NCBI GenBank assembly: GCA_963575745.1
Contig: CAUYUJ010001693.1
Span: 34,072 to 98,071 of the forward strand
From: Prorocentrum cordatum
Lineage: Eukaryota; Sar; Dinophyceae; Prorocentrales; Prorocentraceae
Reading direction: 5' to 3'
Length of the DNA: 64,000 bases
The notes under the pieces are model-generated. The model saw only the letters and a program-made list of their open reading frames with translations, searched no databases and was not told the DNA's origin. A program made the translations under genes and the position numbers. Below are positions 36,226 to 47,400 of this stretch, in pieces; the first letter of the stretch is position 1, and each line of letters opens with the position of its first letter.

Positions 36226-37607
36226 CCACCGCGCAGCCCTCTGCGTCCTGGACCCCGCCCCTGCCCCAAGCCCCGGCCCCTGGGTCCCCAGCCCCGGCCC
36301 CTGGGTCCCCGGCCCCGGCCCGGCCCCCGCCCCTGGCCCCGGTCCCGGCCCCGCCCCCGCCCCCAAACCCACAAAAACATTTCCTGCCCGGAGGCTCGAA
36401 TTGCGCCTAGCGCCCAGGCTGAAATGAGACTGGGGGATACCCAGTCTCACCGGCAGTTCACCAAGTACTACCTCATTCCCCGTCACACCCCCGGGCCGGC
36501 TGGGGGAAAACCCAGCCGTCGGGGAGGGAAGTATGCTCCTAGAGCCTGCGCCTAGCGCCCCCCTGCCAAGGGGATGGCAGGGGTGAAGACGACGGTCTCC
36601 CATGGGATTGGGAAGGACCGCCGTCCCCGGGGGGAAAGGACGGCCGCCTTGGGGGCGACCGTCCAATCCAGTGTGTGCGCGTGCGTGCGCGTGCGTGTGT
36701 GTGTGTGTGTGTGTGTGTGGCGCGCGTGTGTGCGCGCCGCGGCCGCCCAAGCGCCGGCGCCCGCCCGCCCGGCCCCCCCGGCCCCGCGCGCGCGCGGGGG
36801 TCCCGGGGCGGCCGCGCGGGGCGGGGCGCGGCGCTGGCGAGCCGGCGGCGCGGGGCGTTTGTCGTCGTCTTCGCCGCTGTCGTCCCCCTCTTTCCCCGTT
36901 TTCTTCTTTCTCTGTTGCCCTGCTCTGCTCTCTCCCTCTCCCGCTGACTTTTCTGCCTTCCTCCCGTGTTCTCCTTCCTTCCTCTCTTCCCTCTGCTGCT
37001 TTCTTTCCCTCCCTTTCCTTCCCTCCCGTCCGCGGTTTTCTTTTGGGCGTGTTTTTCCGGGGGTTGGGGTGGGGTGGATCCGGAAGAGGCCCCCGAGCGC
37101 CCCTTCTGGAACCCCCGGGCGTTCGCCCGGGGCTCTTTCCCCCCAGGGGGAGAGGTTTCCCACGGATTCGGAAGCCTCTCCCCCCGCCCCCTGCCTCGGG
37201 AAGGGGTTTCCAGCAGTGCCGGAAGCCCCTTCCCTCCCTGGAGCAGTTTAACGACCTGCTCAGGTCGGAGCCTTTAACGCCCTGCTCAGGGCGCATGCTC
37301 AGGGCGCAAACGCGTCCGCCCGGGGGCAAAGAAGAGGTGGGAGAAGGGGTGGGAGTGCGAACCCCGGGTCTTCGTCCCGGGGCCGCGTATGCCCGGGGTC
37401 TCCAGCCCGGGCCGCTCACGCGCGCGATTCACGAGTGTCAGGCGGCCTCACGCACGCGGTTTAGCGTGCGTGGAGACGCTGGAAAATTCGCATGACGGAG
37501 CTCTGCGGGAGCTGGAAACGCTTCCTGGAAAGCTCTGAATACTCTGGAGAGCTCTCCTTGAACGTTCTGGAGAGGTCTCCTGAAGCGCTCCTGGAACGCT
37601 GCCAGCG
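36226..37607. other. Helentron 5' leader, hairpin-rich, non-coding or low-complexity
   Basis: Contains a CCCCGG-rich tract (36,244-36,370), a hairpin cluster at 36,425-36,582 (10-bp stem 36,425-36,449; 7-bp stem 36,498-36,517; 8-bp stem 36,561-36,582), a short TG tract near 36,690, and CCCGGG hairpins near 37,365-37,410. The giant ORF's frame is open across it, but the palindromic structure argues for a regulatory or replication role, not coding. Confidence 0.5.
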
Positions 37608-37653
37608 ACGCGTCCACGCGTGCCTGCACGCGTGCAGGCACGCGTGGACGCGT
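37608..37653. repeat. 46-bp perfect palindrome near the Helentron 5' end
   Basis: Each half is built of ACGCGT and CCACGCGTGCCTGC, giving a perfect 46-base self-complementary sequence centred on ACGCGT. It lies about 145 bases inside the element's 5' terminus (coding-strand sense). Confidence 0.92.
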
Positions 37654-37796
37654 GCATGGAGAGCTCCCGGAACACGCTGCCGGGACCGGCAGATTGCTGC
37701 GAGGATCGTGGAGCGGCGGAGGTGGGCGTGTGCTCCTCACCACCCACCGCCGGCTTCTTATCTGAAACCCTCAGCTCTCCAAGGAGCTATCCGGGA

Positions 37797-39528
37797 ACTT
37801 TGTGTGGGCGGACAACTGCTACCTTGTCTCTGCCTCCTCAACTGTGTTGGCTCAGATGATGCACGATCTAACACTACCACTACATGACTGGGGGATGAGA
37901 TGGAAGGATAGCAGCCTGTTGTACATGACATGTGGGGAGAATGCGAAAGTGGACGGTGACGGACATATACTTACCAGCGAGGATTTGTGTATACCTGCGT
38001 GCTCGAGATATCAGGACTTTAGACTTCGACGTGTTTGCAGAATGAAAGTATTGGGTCATGATATTTTCTCCACCTACTTAGTGCCCGCTCATCCTGATGT
38101 GGAATATCGCATCAAGGAGGCTCGTGCTTGTTTCATTGGACAGTCGAATTTCTTTCGTAACAGAGCGGTAGCTGTTCGTGATAAGTTTTGTCGTTATCAA
38201 GACAAGGTGCAGAGTATGGCGTTGTATTGTCTAGAGACATGTACTGCTGATACTTCCTCGCTGCACATGCTCAATGCCTTCGAGGGATGGTGTTTGTGCC
38301 GTATGTTTCGACGGCCGAGGAGAGAGGAGGAGACTATGGCGGACTGGAACCGACGACGGTACCACGAGGCCAGAGAGCAATTTCGATCTTATGGATTTGC
38401 GAGTTTGGTGCAGCGATTTCTTCGTATGGTGTGGAACTCCGCTAAGGATGCTGCTGATTTCATTTCTATGTTGTGTACTGCTTCTCATGAGGAAATATCT
38501 TCGACGCAACGCACGTGGAGAGATCACCACATGACGACGGTTGCGTATGGCCCACTGTGGGACAGACTCAGGACGGATGCGTCTGAGTGCTTGCGGGGTG
38601 TGTTTCACTTCCAAGAGGCTTCGCAGCTAAAAAGGAGACACGTTAGTTCAGGTCGAGCTGTCGGCCAGAGATGCTGGCTATTTTCTTTCTGCGAATTCTA
38701 CGGACTCAAATGATGGGAGTCCTTTGTGCCGACAGATGCTGCGTATGTTCAGTTCTGCGAGCACATGTGTACACGGACGATGCTGATTTATTTTCAGAAA
38801 AGAAAAGGGTACGGTACAACAGGTGGGGCCCCGCAGGAGGTACTTACCATCGCACAAAACGACCTGCACACCTATGGGGCCCAAGAGGGCACTGCGGCGT
38901 TCAACGACAAACTGGCCAAACGTATTGCGTTGCAAAATATGAGGAGGTTGAGTGCGACCTCGACTCATTTGGGATCCCTGTGTACATTTCTGGGGGCAGT
39001 CTTCTGGTGGTGTCTTGGCTGCAGGGTGTCTGGAGGGTGCTTAATCGTACCTATCAGGATAGGATCAACAGAATGATAAACCAACTTGACAACATGTGTC
39101 AAAGGTATGGAATTAGGCCTGCCTGTGATGGGAGGGAAATTGTAGACCACACATATAGGGAATGGAACACGCGTGCAGATGTACTCACTCATACGGCCCG
39201 TGTCGGGCCACCAGTGATTCGAGATAGGATAGGGCTTCACGCCCCTCAGTTACAACAGGTGTTTCGCGTTTGTGCCATCAGAGCTGGTTTCGATGGTGGT
39301 GTCTCTTGCGACGGCGTGGGAGTCGGGTGCTGGATAGATGTTGGACGGATATCGAGGCTCTCAAGGCAGCCACTCAGCCATGAGATTATTTGGACGGAGG
39401 TGTACAGTGCGGCACTCTCGATTGATCCAACTTCAACAGTGACTGATGCCGAGGTCTCGGCCGTTGAGCATGCGATTATGATCTTGCCGCGGGTTGTACA
39501 AGCGTATTTCGGACAGGATATGATGTGA
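37797..39528 (+). pseudogene. LINE A ORF2, 3' part: RT motif C, thumb region and permuted RNase H
   Basis: Resumes exactly where 16,587 stopped. RT motif C reads WADNCYLVS (37,805-). The following 300 residues match LINE C: repeated FEGWCLCRMF and RRRYHEAREQF blocks. An in-frame TGA lies at 38,711-38,713, the same frame continues to about 38,980, and a shift then leads to the frame ending at 39,528. That last segment holds a degenerate RNase H: GGSLLVVSWLQGVW (the first Asp lost), HTYREWNTRADVLTH, then FDGGVSCDGVGVGCW and TVTDAEVSAVEHA, in circularly permuted order. The breaks show that this copy is dead. Confidence 0.82.
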
Positions 39529-39699
39529 TTTTGAATGTGCTCACTCACGCCATGCCTTTGTTTGTCGTGTGTGTGTGCTTGACCTCTCATCCTCCTAATA
39601 AGAGTTGGCTTTCGCCTCTGATCGTTTGGATCGGTGAGGCTTCCGCCTGCTCCCGATGCGCCCGCTCCTTGCTTCCGACTAGGCTGGAAAGCCTGCACA

Positions 39700-39960
39700 G
39701 TCGACCGCAAAGTCCGCGAAAATCCAGGTTGACGGTTTACCGCCGGCGCCAGTTGGCCGGCCCGACGAAAAGAGAGAATGTGGTAACCTGGGGTCAGTGT
39801 TTTTCACTTTATGCAAAATTTTGAAGTTCGTTTTTAGAAGTGAGATTTTTATTGCCTGTAGTCAGCTATGGCGCACCTGCTGGTAAATTTTCTATGGCTC
39901 TAGGTCCAGTATTACTATCAAAACACTTGGAGGAACCCACTGTAACTCGTAGAGCTTCCC
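39700..39960 (+). repeat. Dispersed tail repeat shared with 48,728-49,060
   Basis: GGTTGACGGTTTACCGCCGG at about 39,727 and TTACTATCAAAACACTTGG near 39,912 both recur in the same order after LINE C. Probably the LINE A/C 3' UTR or an associated dispersed repeat. Confidence 0.6.
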
Positions 39961-40156
39961 TTAGCAAGTTATTGCTGGAAGCTTAAGAGTAATTCTGGGG
40001 CGTTGGTGACTTTTGGTCGGTTGAAAATTTTGTTCTCGAAATTCAACAATTCGTTAGAGCTCTAGTATTTTTTCCCGTGATATTCGATCTTATTCCCGCT
40101 CGCCATCTTGATCTCAGCTCGATCGGGTACCTTTCACTGCCAAAAAGCACTCCTGC

Positions 40157-40540
40157 GGGATCGGCCGTTTCGAGTCATCTTGATACGCGCTGTCGGTTTT
40201 CTGAAGAGAACTCGGGCTTCAGGACAGCTACAGAGCTGGTAAGCACAGCTAATCGATTCAGAATGATTAGACGCGTTCGCCTGTTGAATCCAGAGGCCTG
40301 AACTCGGTCTGCTAGCCGAGCTAGGTCCGCAAACCTATTCGTATTATTCGAGTCATCGTAGCAGACGCTCTCGGCTTTCTGTACTTAACTCGAGCTGTAG
40401 GGCAGTTACAGAGCTCGTAGTCACAGAAATCGATTGGGAATCATCAGGCGCGTTCGTCTGTCGAATCGAGAGCTCTGAACTCGGTCTGCTGCCCGAGCTA
40501 GGTTCGCGAAACTATTCGTATTGTTCGAGTCATCTTGAGA
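40157..40540 (+). repeat. Satellite of about 185 bp, left part
   Basis: Two units with landmarks GAGTCATC, CTGTCGGTTTTCTG, CGCGTTCGCCTG and CTCGGTCTGCT recurring in order at about 180-base spacing; the third is cut at about 40,540 by LINE B. Same family as 42,515-42,860. Confidence 0.8.
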
Positions 40541-42438
40541 AGTGTGCGATGGAACATTTGAGGTATCCAGCAGATTTGATCATTGCAATTGTGGAGCCTA
40601 TGATTGGAAACACAGCAGTTTTGATTTCCAGGATGTGTGCAGTGAAGAGATCCTGTATAACAAATCGGTGCGAACTGGAGGTAAAGAAGGTCCAGTACTC
40701 TTCAATATTGTGTTGGAGGCAATTTGGGCTTCTATCATTGAAACATGGGAGGCATGTAACTATGGAGTACGATTGGAGGGCGACGGGACACAACAGGCGT
40801 TAGTCAACCATTACATATGGGCTGATAACGTGGTGCTGTTGGCAGCCTCGGCGAATCAGCTGAGGAATATGGTGAGTATGTTGACTGTTGCCCTCAGACG
40901 GGCTGGTACGGACTGGAAAATTGAGAGTCTGGAGTATTTGGTTTTTGGACTGAGACAGAACCAGGGGCCACAATCATTAGTATGTGAACTGGGAGATGAT
41001 ATTTGTATACGGGTTGGAGACCCCAGCTTACCCTATCAATTACGTGAGGCGGTGGTTCTGACGAGAAAAAGTGAGTGTGACATACTGGGGGTTAAATTCG
41101 TGACGAACCCGAGGGATTTCCATGCAGTGCGGCACCGTATTGATGCAGGCAGGCGTTGTTTCTATGCTGATATTAAATTCTATCGATCACGGGCGGTGAG
41201 CATGAGGGAACAATTCAGACGGTGCCAGAGCAGAGTTCAACAGATCATATGCCATGGATGTGCGGGGTGGAGCTGTAATGAACATGTGCTTAATATATTG
41301 AGAAGCTTTGAAGGAAGATGTTTGAACACAATGCGAGGATTACATAGAAAAGAGACGGAAACGTGGGAGGAGTTCAGGGATCGCAGTACCAATAGATCCA
41401 GGGAGATGTTCAAGGAGGGGGGGTTCAAAACGTTGGTGGAGAAAGTTGTAAGGTATAACTTTGAATTTGCCGTGGAGGTATCCCAATATAAGTGCCACAT
41501 GCCGTCCACCGTGGACAGCAACTCGTGGCAGCAGACGCTGCGCTCCATGTTGCACGTATCGGGGGAGTGGACGGTACAGAGGGATGAAATGCTGGCGGCA
41601 GTAAGTCGGACGATGTCGAGAGAGGGAACGAGACGGCTCAGAGGCAGACCACGAATCGTGGCGAGCAGCTGGCATGCACCCTTTGAAAAATGGAGGTCTC
41701 TTCTTATGGCACGACACGTGCGTTGTACCGACGGATTGGGAGGAGTTTGTGGAACACATATCACAGATACCCAAAGTGGAGGATATGTTTGTGAGGAGGA
41801 GTAAGGAGAGGAGGATGGGAGGGTTTGCGAAGACACCGACAGATGACGAGTTGGCCCGACGTCTTGCAGTTATTAATGAACAAACTACGATATGGGACCC
41901 TGGGATGGAAGGTATCGCTGTTGAAATGTGCGGGGACAGTAAAACGGTCGTACAATGGTTGAGGGGAGTCTGGGCTTGTGACAACAGTGGGTATGCCAAA
42001 CGGATCGCCAGGATACAAAATATCATGTATGACGTGAGTGAACAACACAACATACGATGCCCGACGTACGGTAGGGATTTCTGGAAACATATCTATAGGG
42101 AAGCCAATGCCTATGCTGATGAGCTTACACACCATGCGAGAGAAGGAAACTGTTACAGAATTTACAAGCACGACTATATCAAACAGAACAGGACAAACAT
42201 CAAATACATCAGAGGATGCTGGGATGGTGGAGTGAGCAGTGAGGGTGCCGCAGGAGGTCACTGGATCGAAGTTGCTCCAGAGAATGGCCCGTGGACACTC
42301 GTGAGCTCAGAAGCCTACATGTTTGATGTAGGAGCCACCGTGACGGAGGCAGAATTATCTGCTGCCGAGCGCCTGTGCACAGGTGTGGAGCACATCGTTA
42401 AAGAAATTTCCTCTGCAAAGCGGAGGAGGCGGATTTAA
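40541..42438 (+). pseudogene. LINE B, 5'-truncated ORF2 (RT end and permuted RNase H)
   Basis: Starts inside the RT at YPADLIIAIVEPMIGN (frame of 40,549), shifts frame near 40,630, and reads on with SVRTGGKEGPVLFN, motif C as IWADNVVLLAA (40,815-), the RGRPRI block and a second frame change near 41,680. From 41,674 it continues to 42,438 with CGDSKTVVQW, REANAYADELT, WDGGVSSEGAAGGHW and TEAELSAAERL, the permuted RNase H order. 5' truncation is the usual outcome of incomplete target-primed reverse transcription. It interrupts the 185-bp satellite. Confidence 0.85.
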
Positions 42439-42499
42439 CTGGCTCTAGCCCTTAGGCTTGGGCGCACGCGCCCTGTGTAGCCTGACCAAACACCAAAAC

Positions 42500-42870
42500 T
42501 CGTGCTGGGGGAGGGCTACAGTGCTGGTGGTCACAGGGGTCGATTTGAAGACATCAGGCGCGTCCGCCTGTCGAATTCAGAGCTTGGAACTCGGTCTGCT
42601 GCCCGAATTAGGTCTGCGAAACTACTGTATTGTTCGCGTCATCCTGAGAGGTGCTGTCGGTTTTCTGCACTTAACTCGCGCTGTAGGGGGGCTGCAGGGC
42701 TGGTAATGACAGGAGTCGATTCGCAGACATCAAACGCGTCCGCTTGTCGCATTGAGAGGTCTGAACTCGGTCTGATACTCGAGCTGGGTTGCCAAACTGT
42801 TCGTTTTTTTGTCAGAGTCATCTTGAGAGGTCTGAAATCGCTTGGGCTGAAAAACTAGTCGTTCTCTGGT
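42500..42870 (+). repeat. Satellite of about 185 bp, right part
   Basis: Resumes after LINE B with the same landmarks (GCGCGTCCGCCTG, CTCGGTCTGCT, CTGTCGGTTTTCTG) for about two units. Confidence 0.8.
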
Positions 42871-43439
42871 TTTTTTCCACAATATATACTGTCAGGAAGC
42901 TCTACGAGTCCCCCGGCGGTAAGGAAGGTTGAGGAAGCGGAGTTTACCTCCCGCTCTCCCTCGGCCTTGGCCCGTCGGGGGGCTCACTCGAGCTGCATCG
43001 TGCAGTCAGGCAGCCTGCCCCTGGCCCACCGCGCGGGGGGCGCGTGGCGATCGGGCCACTTCGGCGACTTCGGCGAGTCCGAGGCAAGCAGGCCGCCTGC
43101 ATTTGTTTGTATTTGTTTGCGTGCATTGTTGCGGCATTTTGCCGCGTCGAGCTGGACGGGACGAGCCAGAGTCAATCGATCGATTTGGACCGCTGGGGAG
43201 CCAACTTCGGACATTGGGAGTGGGAGTATCTTGCCAGACAGGTTGGTAGAGCCCGACACGACGATAAGGATTCTCTAGTCGACATACCATCTGGGCCACC
43301 TGATCTCTCTCCCACTTTACCTCACCATCCTGTTGCCCCATATAACTTTCATCAGTTGAGTGCACATCTCAAACGTACTCGAGAAGATCGATCGTTCTGT
43401 GCGAAGTGGAATATCCCTTGTAATATCTCAGACGGCAAG
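42871..43439 (+). other. LINE C 5' untranslated region
   Basis: Begins near the GCTCTACGAG / CCCGGCGGTAA motif at 42,900 and runs to the ORF1 ATG. The ORF1 frame is open from 43,044 but without a convincing ATG. Confidence 0.45.
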
Positions 43440-44474
43440 ATGGCTGCCTCATCAGCTGCTGCGGTCCCCGAGGTTTTCGCTATGGACGCCACTGATACGC
43501 CCGTTCCAGGAGCCAAGGAGGAGGAGGTCCCAGAGGGAAAACGTGTCAAAATGCAGACGGTTGAAGGCCTCGAGGAGGCCATGGACAAGATCACGACGCT
43601 TGTTGCATCTCTGGGAGGTAGGATGACGGAGGGCTTCCAATCAACACATCGAAGCATCACGGATCTCGGCACCCAGCTCAACGCTCGTGTTGATTCGGTG
43701 GAGAAAAATGTACAGCAGGCGATGACGGACATAGATGCTATTACTAAGAAGGTTGAGGATCAGAGGCTCCAGATAATCCAGCTCCAGCAGGCTCCTGCAG
43801 GTGGGGCCCCCAGAGCAGGCACCTCTACGACAGCGTCCTCGGCGGAAGCTCGGCAGTCAGTGCAGAATTTCACCCCATCGTTCGTAGAGCTCAAGGGATG
43901 GGTGACGGACTGGAGGGATGCAGAGAAGCGTCAGGAGGAGATGTTATCACAACAGGCGTTGAATTCACTGCTGAATGAGGTCCTGGCTGGAGAATGGTTC
44001 AGTGGTGTGAAGGAGTTTCTGGACCTGAACCAATCCAAGAGGTTCAACACAGGTAGAGAGGCGTGGGGGTATTCGCGTGCTCGGCTCTATTTCCAGAATG
44101 GGGTTACCAGTGACCAGCTGTGGGATCTTCGTCGTCGACTCGTTGCCGCGATCGCCGACAACAAACTCCAGCACGCTCCCAGGGCCCTCAAGGTCCACGT
44201 GGAGGCCCCCCCCTGGAAGAAGCCCCATCTGGATGCCGCTGGGATCTTTCAGGCCAAGTTCAAGAGTTTCAAGACGCATCATTCGAATCTCAGGGCTGAG
44301 ACGGGACCGCCGATTACGTTCATGTGGGGCTCCAGTGACCACTTACCACCTCCAGGGAAGATTGTGGCCAAGTTCTCTCTGCAGAATGGCTGGGAGATTA
44401 CTCGTGCAATGAATCAGCTTGAGCCAGGGATCAACATTGATGAGTTGCGAGCGAGGATTTCCAGTACGAACTAG
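43440..44474 (+). CDS. LINE C ORF1, coiled-coil nucleic-acid-binding protein
   Basis: 344 residues from the ATG at 43,440 (MAASSAAAVPEVF). Residues about 38-120 are heptad-rich (coiled coil). The conserved VELKGWVTDW block (about residue 150) and a C-terminal domain (VHVEAPPWKK, ETGPPITF) match LINE A ORF1. Expected role: binding element RNA in the RNP. It ends in one TAG at 44,472-44,474, and the endonuclease follows in the same frame with no ATG before its first catalytic motif. Confidence 0.8.
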   Translation: MAASSAAAVPEVFAMDATDTPVPGAKEEEVPEGKRVKMQTVEGLEEAMDKITTLVASLGGRMTEGFQSTHRSITDLGTQLNARVDSVEKNVQQAMTDIDAITKKVEDQRLQIIQLQQAPAGGAPRAGTSTTASSAEARQSVQNFTPSFVELKGWVTDWRDAEKRQEEMLSQQALNSLLNEVLAGEWFSGVKEFLDLNQSKRFNTGREAWGYSRARLYFQNGVTSDQLWDLRRRLVAAIADNKLQHAPRALKVHVEAPPWKKPHLDAAGIFQAKFKSFKTHHSNLRAETGPPITFMWGSSDHLPPPGKIVAKFSLQNGWEITRAMNQLEPGINIDELRARISSTN

Positions 44475-47400
44475 AGGTGCCACGACACCATTGCGTCATG
44501 GAATGTGCGTCGGGCAGGTGCAGAGAACGGCCATGACATAATTAATTCACTACGTCGTTTAGATGTGGGACTCGCGGGGTTGTGCGAGTGTCAGTTCCTT
44601 TCAGTTCGTGATCTCAGCATGCGAGGTTACACAATTTTTCGGAGTACTTGTCGGAAGGCTGCGGTGATTATGTCTAAGTCTTGGAGAGACTCGCTCAGAG
44701 CCACATATCGTGGCAAAGGTTTTGCCATTTGTAGTTATTCTAGTGTTACGGTTATTGTTGCATATATGCCACATGAGAGTATCAATGCCCTTACGGAAGA
44801 ACAGTATGAGCATGATGTGTATGAGCAGATATTGTTTGATATATCCCAAGTGCTTCGCACACATAGGTCTAAGTTCCCGAAGCAGCCGCAGGACCTGGTC
44901 TTCTTGACAGATGCTAACGTCGAACTCGAGCCAGATTCGGAGGTCAACGGCTTTAGAGTTACTGGATCAGGGCTTCTGGAGGCGTCTGGGATTGCTGGGG
45001 AGTCTACGGAGATTGATACTGGGATGGAGGAGGGAGCGGATGACGGCAACCCGTATATGACTCAAACAAAACGTGGTGCACGCAAAGCCAGACCTCATAG
45101 GCTTGTCTCGGGCTTCGAAATTCGACGGGCGTCTAGGCTGCAATCTATGAGGAGGGCCCTACTGGACTTCTGCGGGCTCTGGGGCATCAGGATGGAGAAC
45201 ACATTTGGGCAGAGGAGGGTTACTTTCAAATCAGGTACGGGGGTGGAGAAGGTACTCGACTATGTTGGTGTCAGCCGTCGTTTACACAGGCAGGAGCTCA
45301 CCGTCGGCTGGATGCTGCCTTCGGAAGTCGGCCACGCCTGGACGGAGCACCCTTGCAGCAGATACGAGCGTGCGCTGTCTGACCACGCCTGCATAGTTGT
45401 TCGCTTGTCTTGTGCACCGTCTGCGAAGAGACGGACCCAGCCTGCTCGAAAATTCATCCACTTGCAACCGGTGTCACAGCTGGAGTTTGCGAAGAACATG
45501 GACGATCGGGGCAGTCGTTACCGTGCTCTGTGCCAGGAAAATGCTGACCCAGAGGATCGACAGGAGATGTTGGATACGCTGGGACCTGACCTCATAAAGG
45601 CCGCCGAGGAGACCCCCCAGAAAGATATCAATCCCAGGAATAATGTGCCAAAGAAATCCGAGATCCACTGGGCCGCCCAGGCAAGTAAACGTGAAGCTCT
45701 TCGTCGGGGGGATAGAGAGGAGGCTAAACGGTGCTCAAAGATTGTGAGGAGAGAAAGAAGGAGGCTAGAGGCAAGAGTACAGAGGTGGAGGACGGAAATG
45801 AACACGAGGAGGAGGAGGAGGGCCAAGACGGAGACGTTGATCCTTGCCAACGGGATGGAGTCTCAGAACCGCGAGGAGTGGGGGGACGAGATATTGGGGC
45901 ACATGAAGTCTAAGGTGGAGGACCCCGAGGCCAGAGAGGTGACCCTGCGTGAGCTTCAGTCGCTGCGTGGTCTATGTTCGGGAAGCGGATCCTCAGAGGT
46001 GTTCTCGATGTCGCTCCTGCTGCGGGCGAGGGCGAAGCTGTCCACGGGAAAGGCCCCAGGTCCCGACAACGTGACTGTCACGATGTTGAAACAGCTCTCG
46101 TGGGCATCTGTGCGACGTGTTCTGGTGAGCTTCCAAGGTGTGTATTCCAGAAGGTTATGTTGTCCCGACAGTTGGCGTCAACTAGCTGCCACACTCATGC
46201 CAAAAGAAATGGACATACAACATTTGACAGATACACGTATGCTATGTCTACAGTCGTGTCTTATGAAATGGTACATGACATGTATTGTGATGTTGATTGA
46301 GAAGAGGATTGAGGAGCACCGACACTATGTATGCCTGTACGGATTCAGATCGGGACGTAAAACATCGGAAATCACCAGCGTTGCCAAGAGGCTCAGCCAG
46401 CACTCCGCTGTCTGGGGCAAAGGAGACAGTTTGTGGCTTGCCAATCTTGATATCTTACAAGCTTTCGATAATGTTACTCCGTGCCTCGCCATGCGCTGTC
46501 TTCGTGCTCTTGACATACCTGCTGATCTCATTGTGGCGTTGATTGAACCCATGATGGATAATCAGTGCGTGGCCAGCTTCGAGGGCATCGAGGCATCGTC
46601 AGCGGTCTATTGGGACAAATCTATTCGAACGGGAGGAGTAGAGGGACCTATGATTTTTCTGGCAGTTTCTATTGTACTCTGGAGAGATGTTATCGACAGA
46701 TGGAGGCGAGAAACGCAGTACGGCATCACATTGGAAAATGATGAGCGCATGTTCAATGGTGAGCGTATGACCCACAGTTTCTGGGCAGATAATCTCTTGT
46801 TGTATGCGAAGACCCGCACTGACCTTGAGTTGATGGTGCGTGACATGAGTATCCCCCTGATGAATGCAGGAATGACCTGGAAGCCGAAATCTTTGATGTA
46901 TATTTACTTTGGTGCGCCGCCTGGCATCCCGCCGTCCCCTGAGCAGGATATCCGTGTGCTGGTGCCGTCTAGTGACGCCGCTCTTGGGACCCGAGAAGTG
47001 GTCCTACCGCGTGTTCAAGCGTTTGAGATCCTGGGAGCCACTCTGGAGGAGACCTGGAAGGACCACTCGGACTCAGAGGCCATGCTCCAGAAAGCCCAGA
47101 GGATGTTCTTTGGGGAAATCGCGTATTACCGCTGTTCTGGGATTGACTTGGCTGAAAGATTTACTCGCTATCAAGCTAAAGTGATTGCTGCATTATTATT
47201 CAACTGTGAGGGCAGAACGCCCGACTATTCTACCATTGCTGCTGTTCACTATTTTGAAGGCAGATGTCTAGCTATAATGTCAGGTATACGCAAGCGGAGA
47301 ACTGAAGGCTGGTCTGAGTTTCAACGTAGGCGATACAAAGCGGGACGACAGAGTTTTGCTGGACTTGGATTCCGAAGTGCGGTGCAGATATGGATATTTC

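Larger units (their letters stand above)
16588..37796 (-). mobile_element. Giant Helentron-like rolling-circle transposon nested in LINE A
   Basis: LINE A is cut inside one codon: the left side ends ...AACCACTT and the right side resumes TGTGTGGGCG, together rebuilding the VNH-WADN junction seen uncut in LINE B. ACTT occurs at both edges (16,584-16,587 and 37,797-37,800), either a 4-bp duplication or microhomology; a junction between two T residues is also possible, as expected for Helentrons. A 10-bp inverted repeat lies just inside the ends: CCCGGATAGC at 16,602-16,611 and its complement at 37,786-37,795. On the coding (minus) strand the order is hairpin-rich 5' region, one giant Rep-helicase ORF, then a microsatellite 3' region, as in Helentrons and their DINE/HINE relatives. 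Confidence 0.78.

Noticed and set aside
35863-37419. N-terminal 519 codons of the maximal giant ORF
   Set aside because: The frame is open, but the DNA holds palindromes, a CCCCGG tract and hairpins, and the translation has no domain; the ATG at 35,862 is preferred, without proof.
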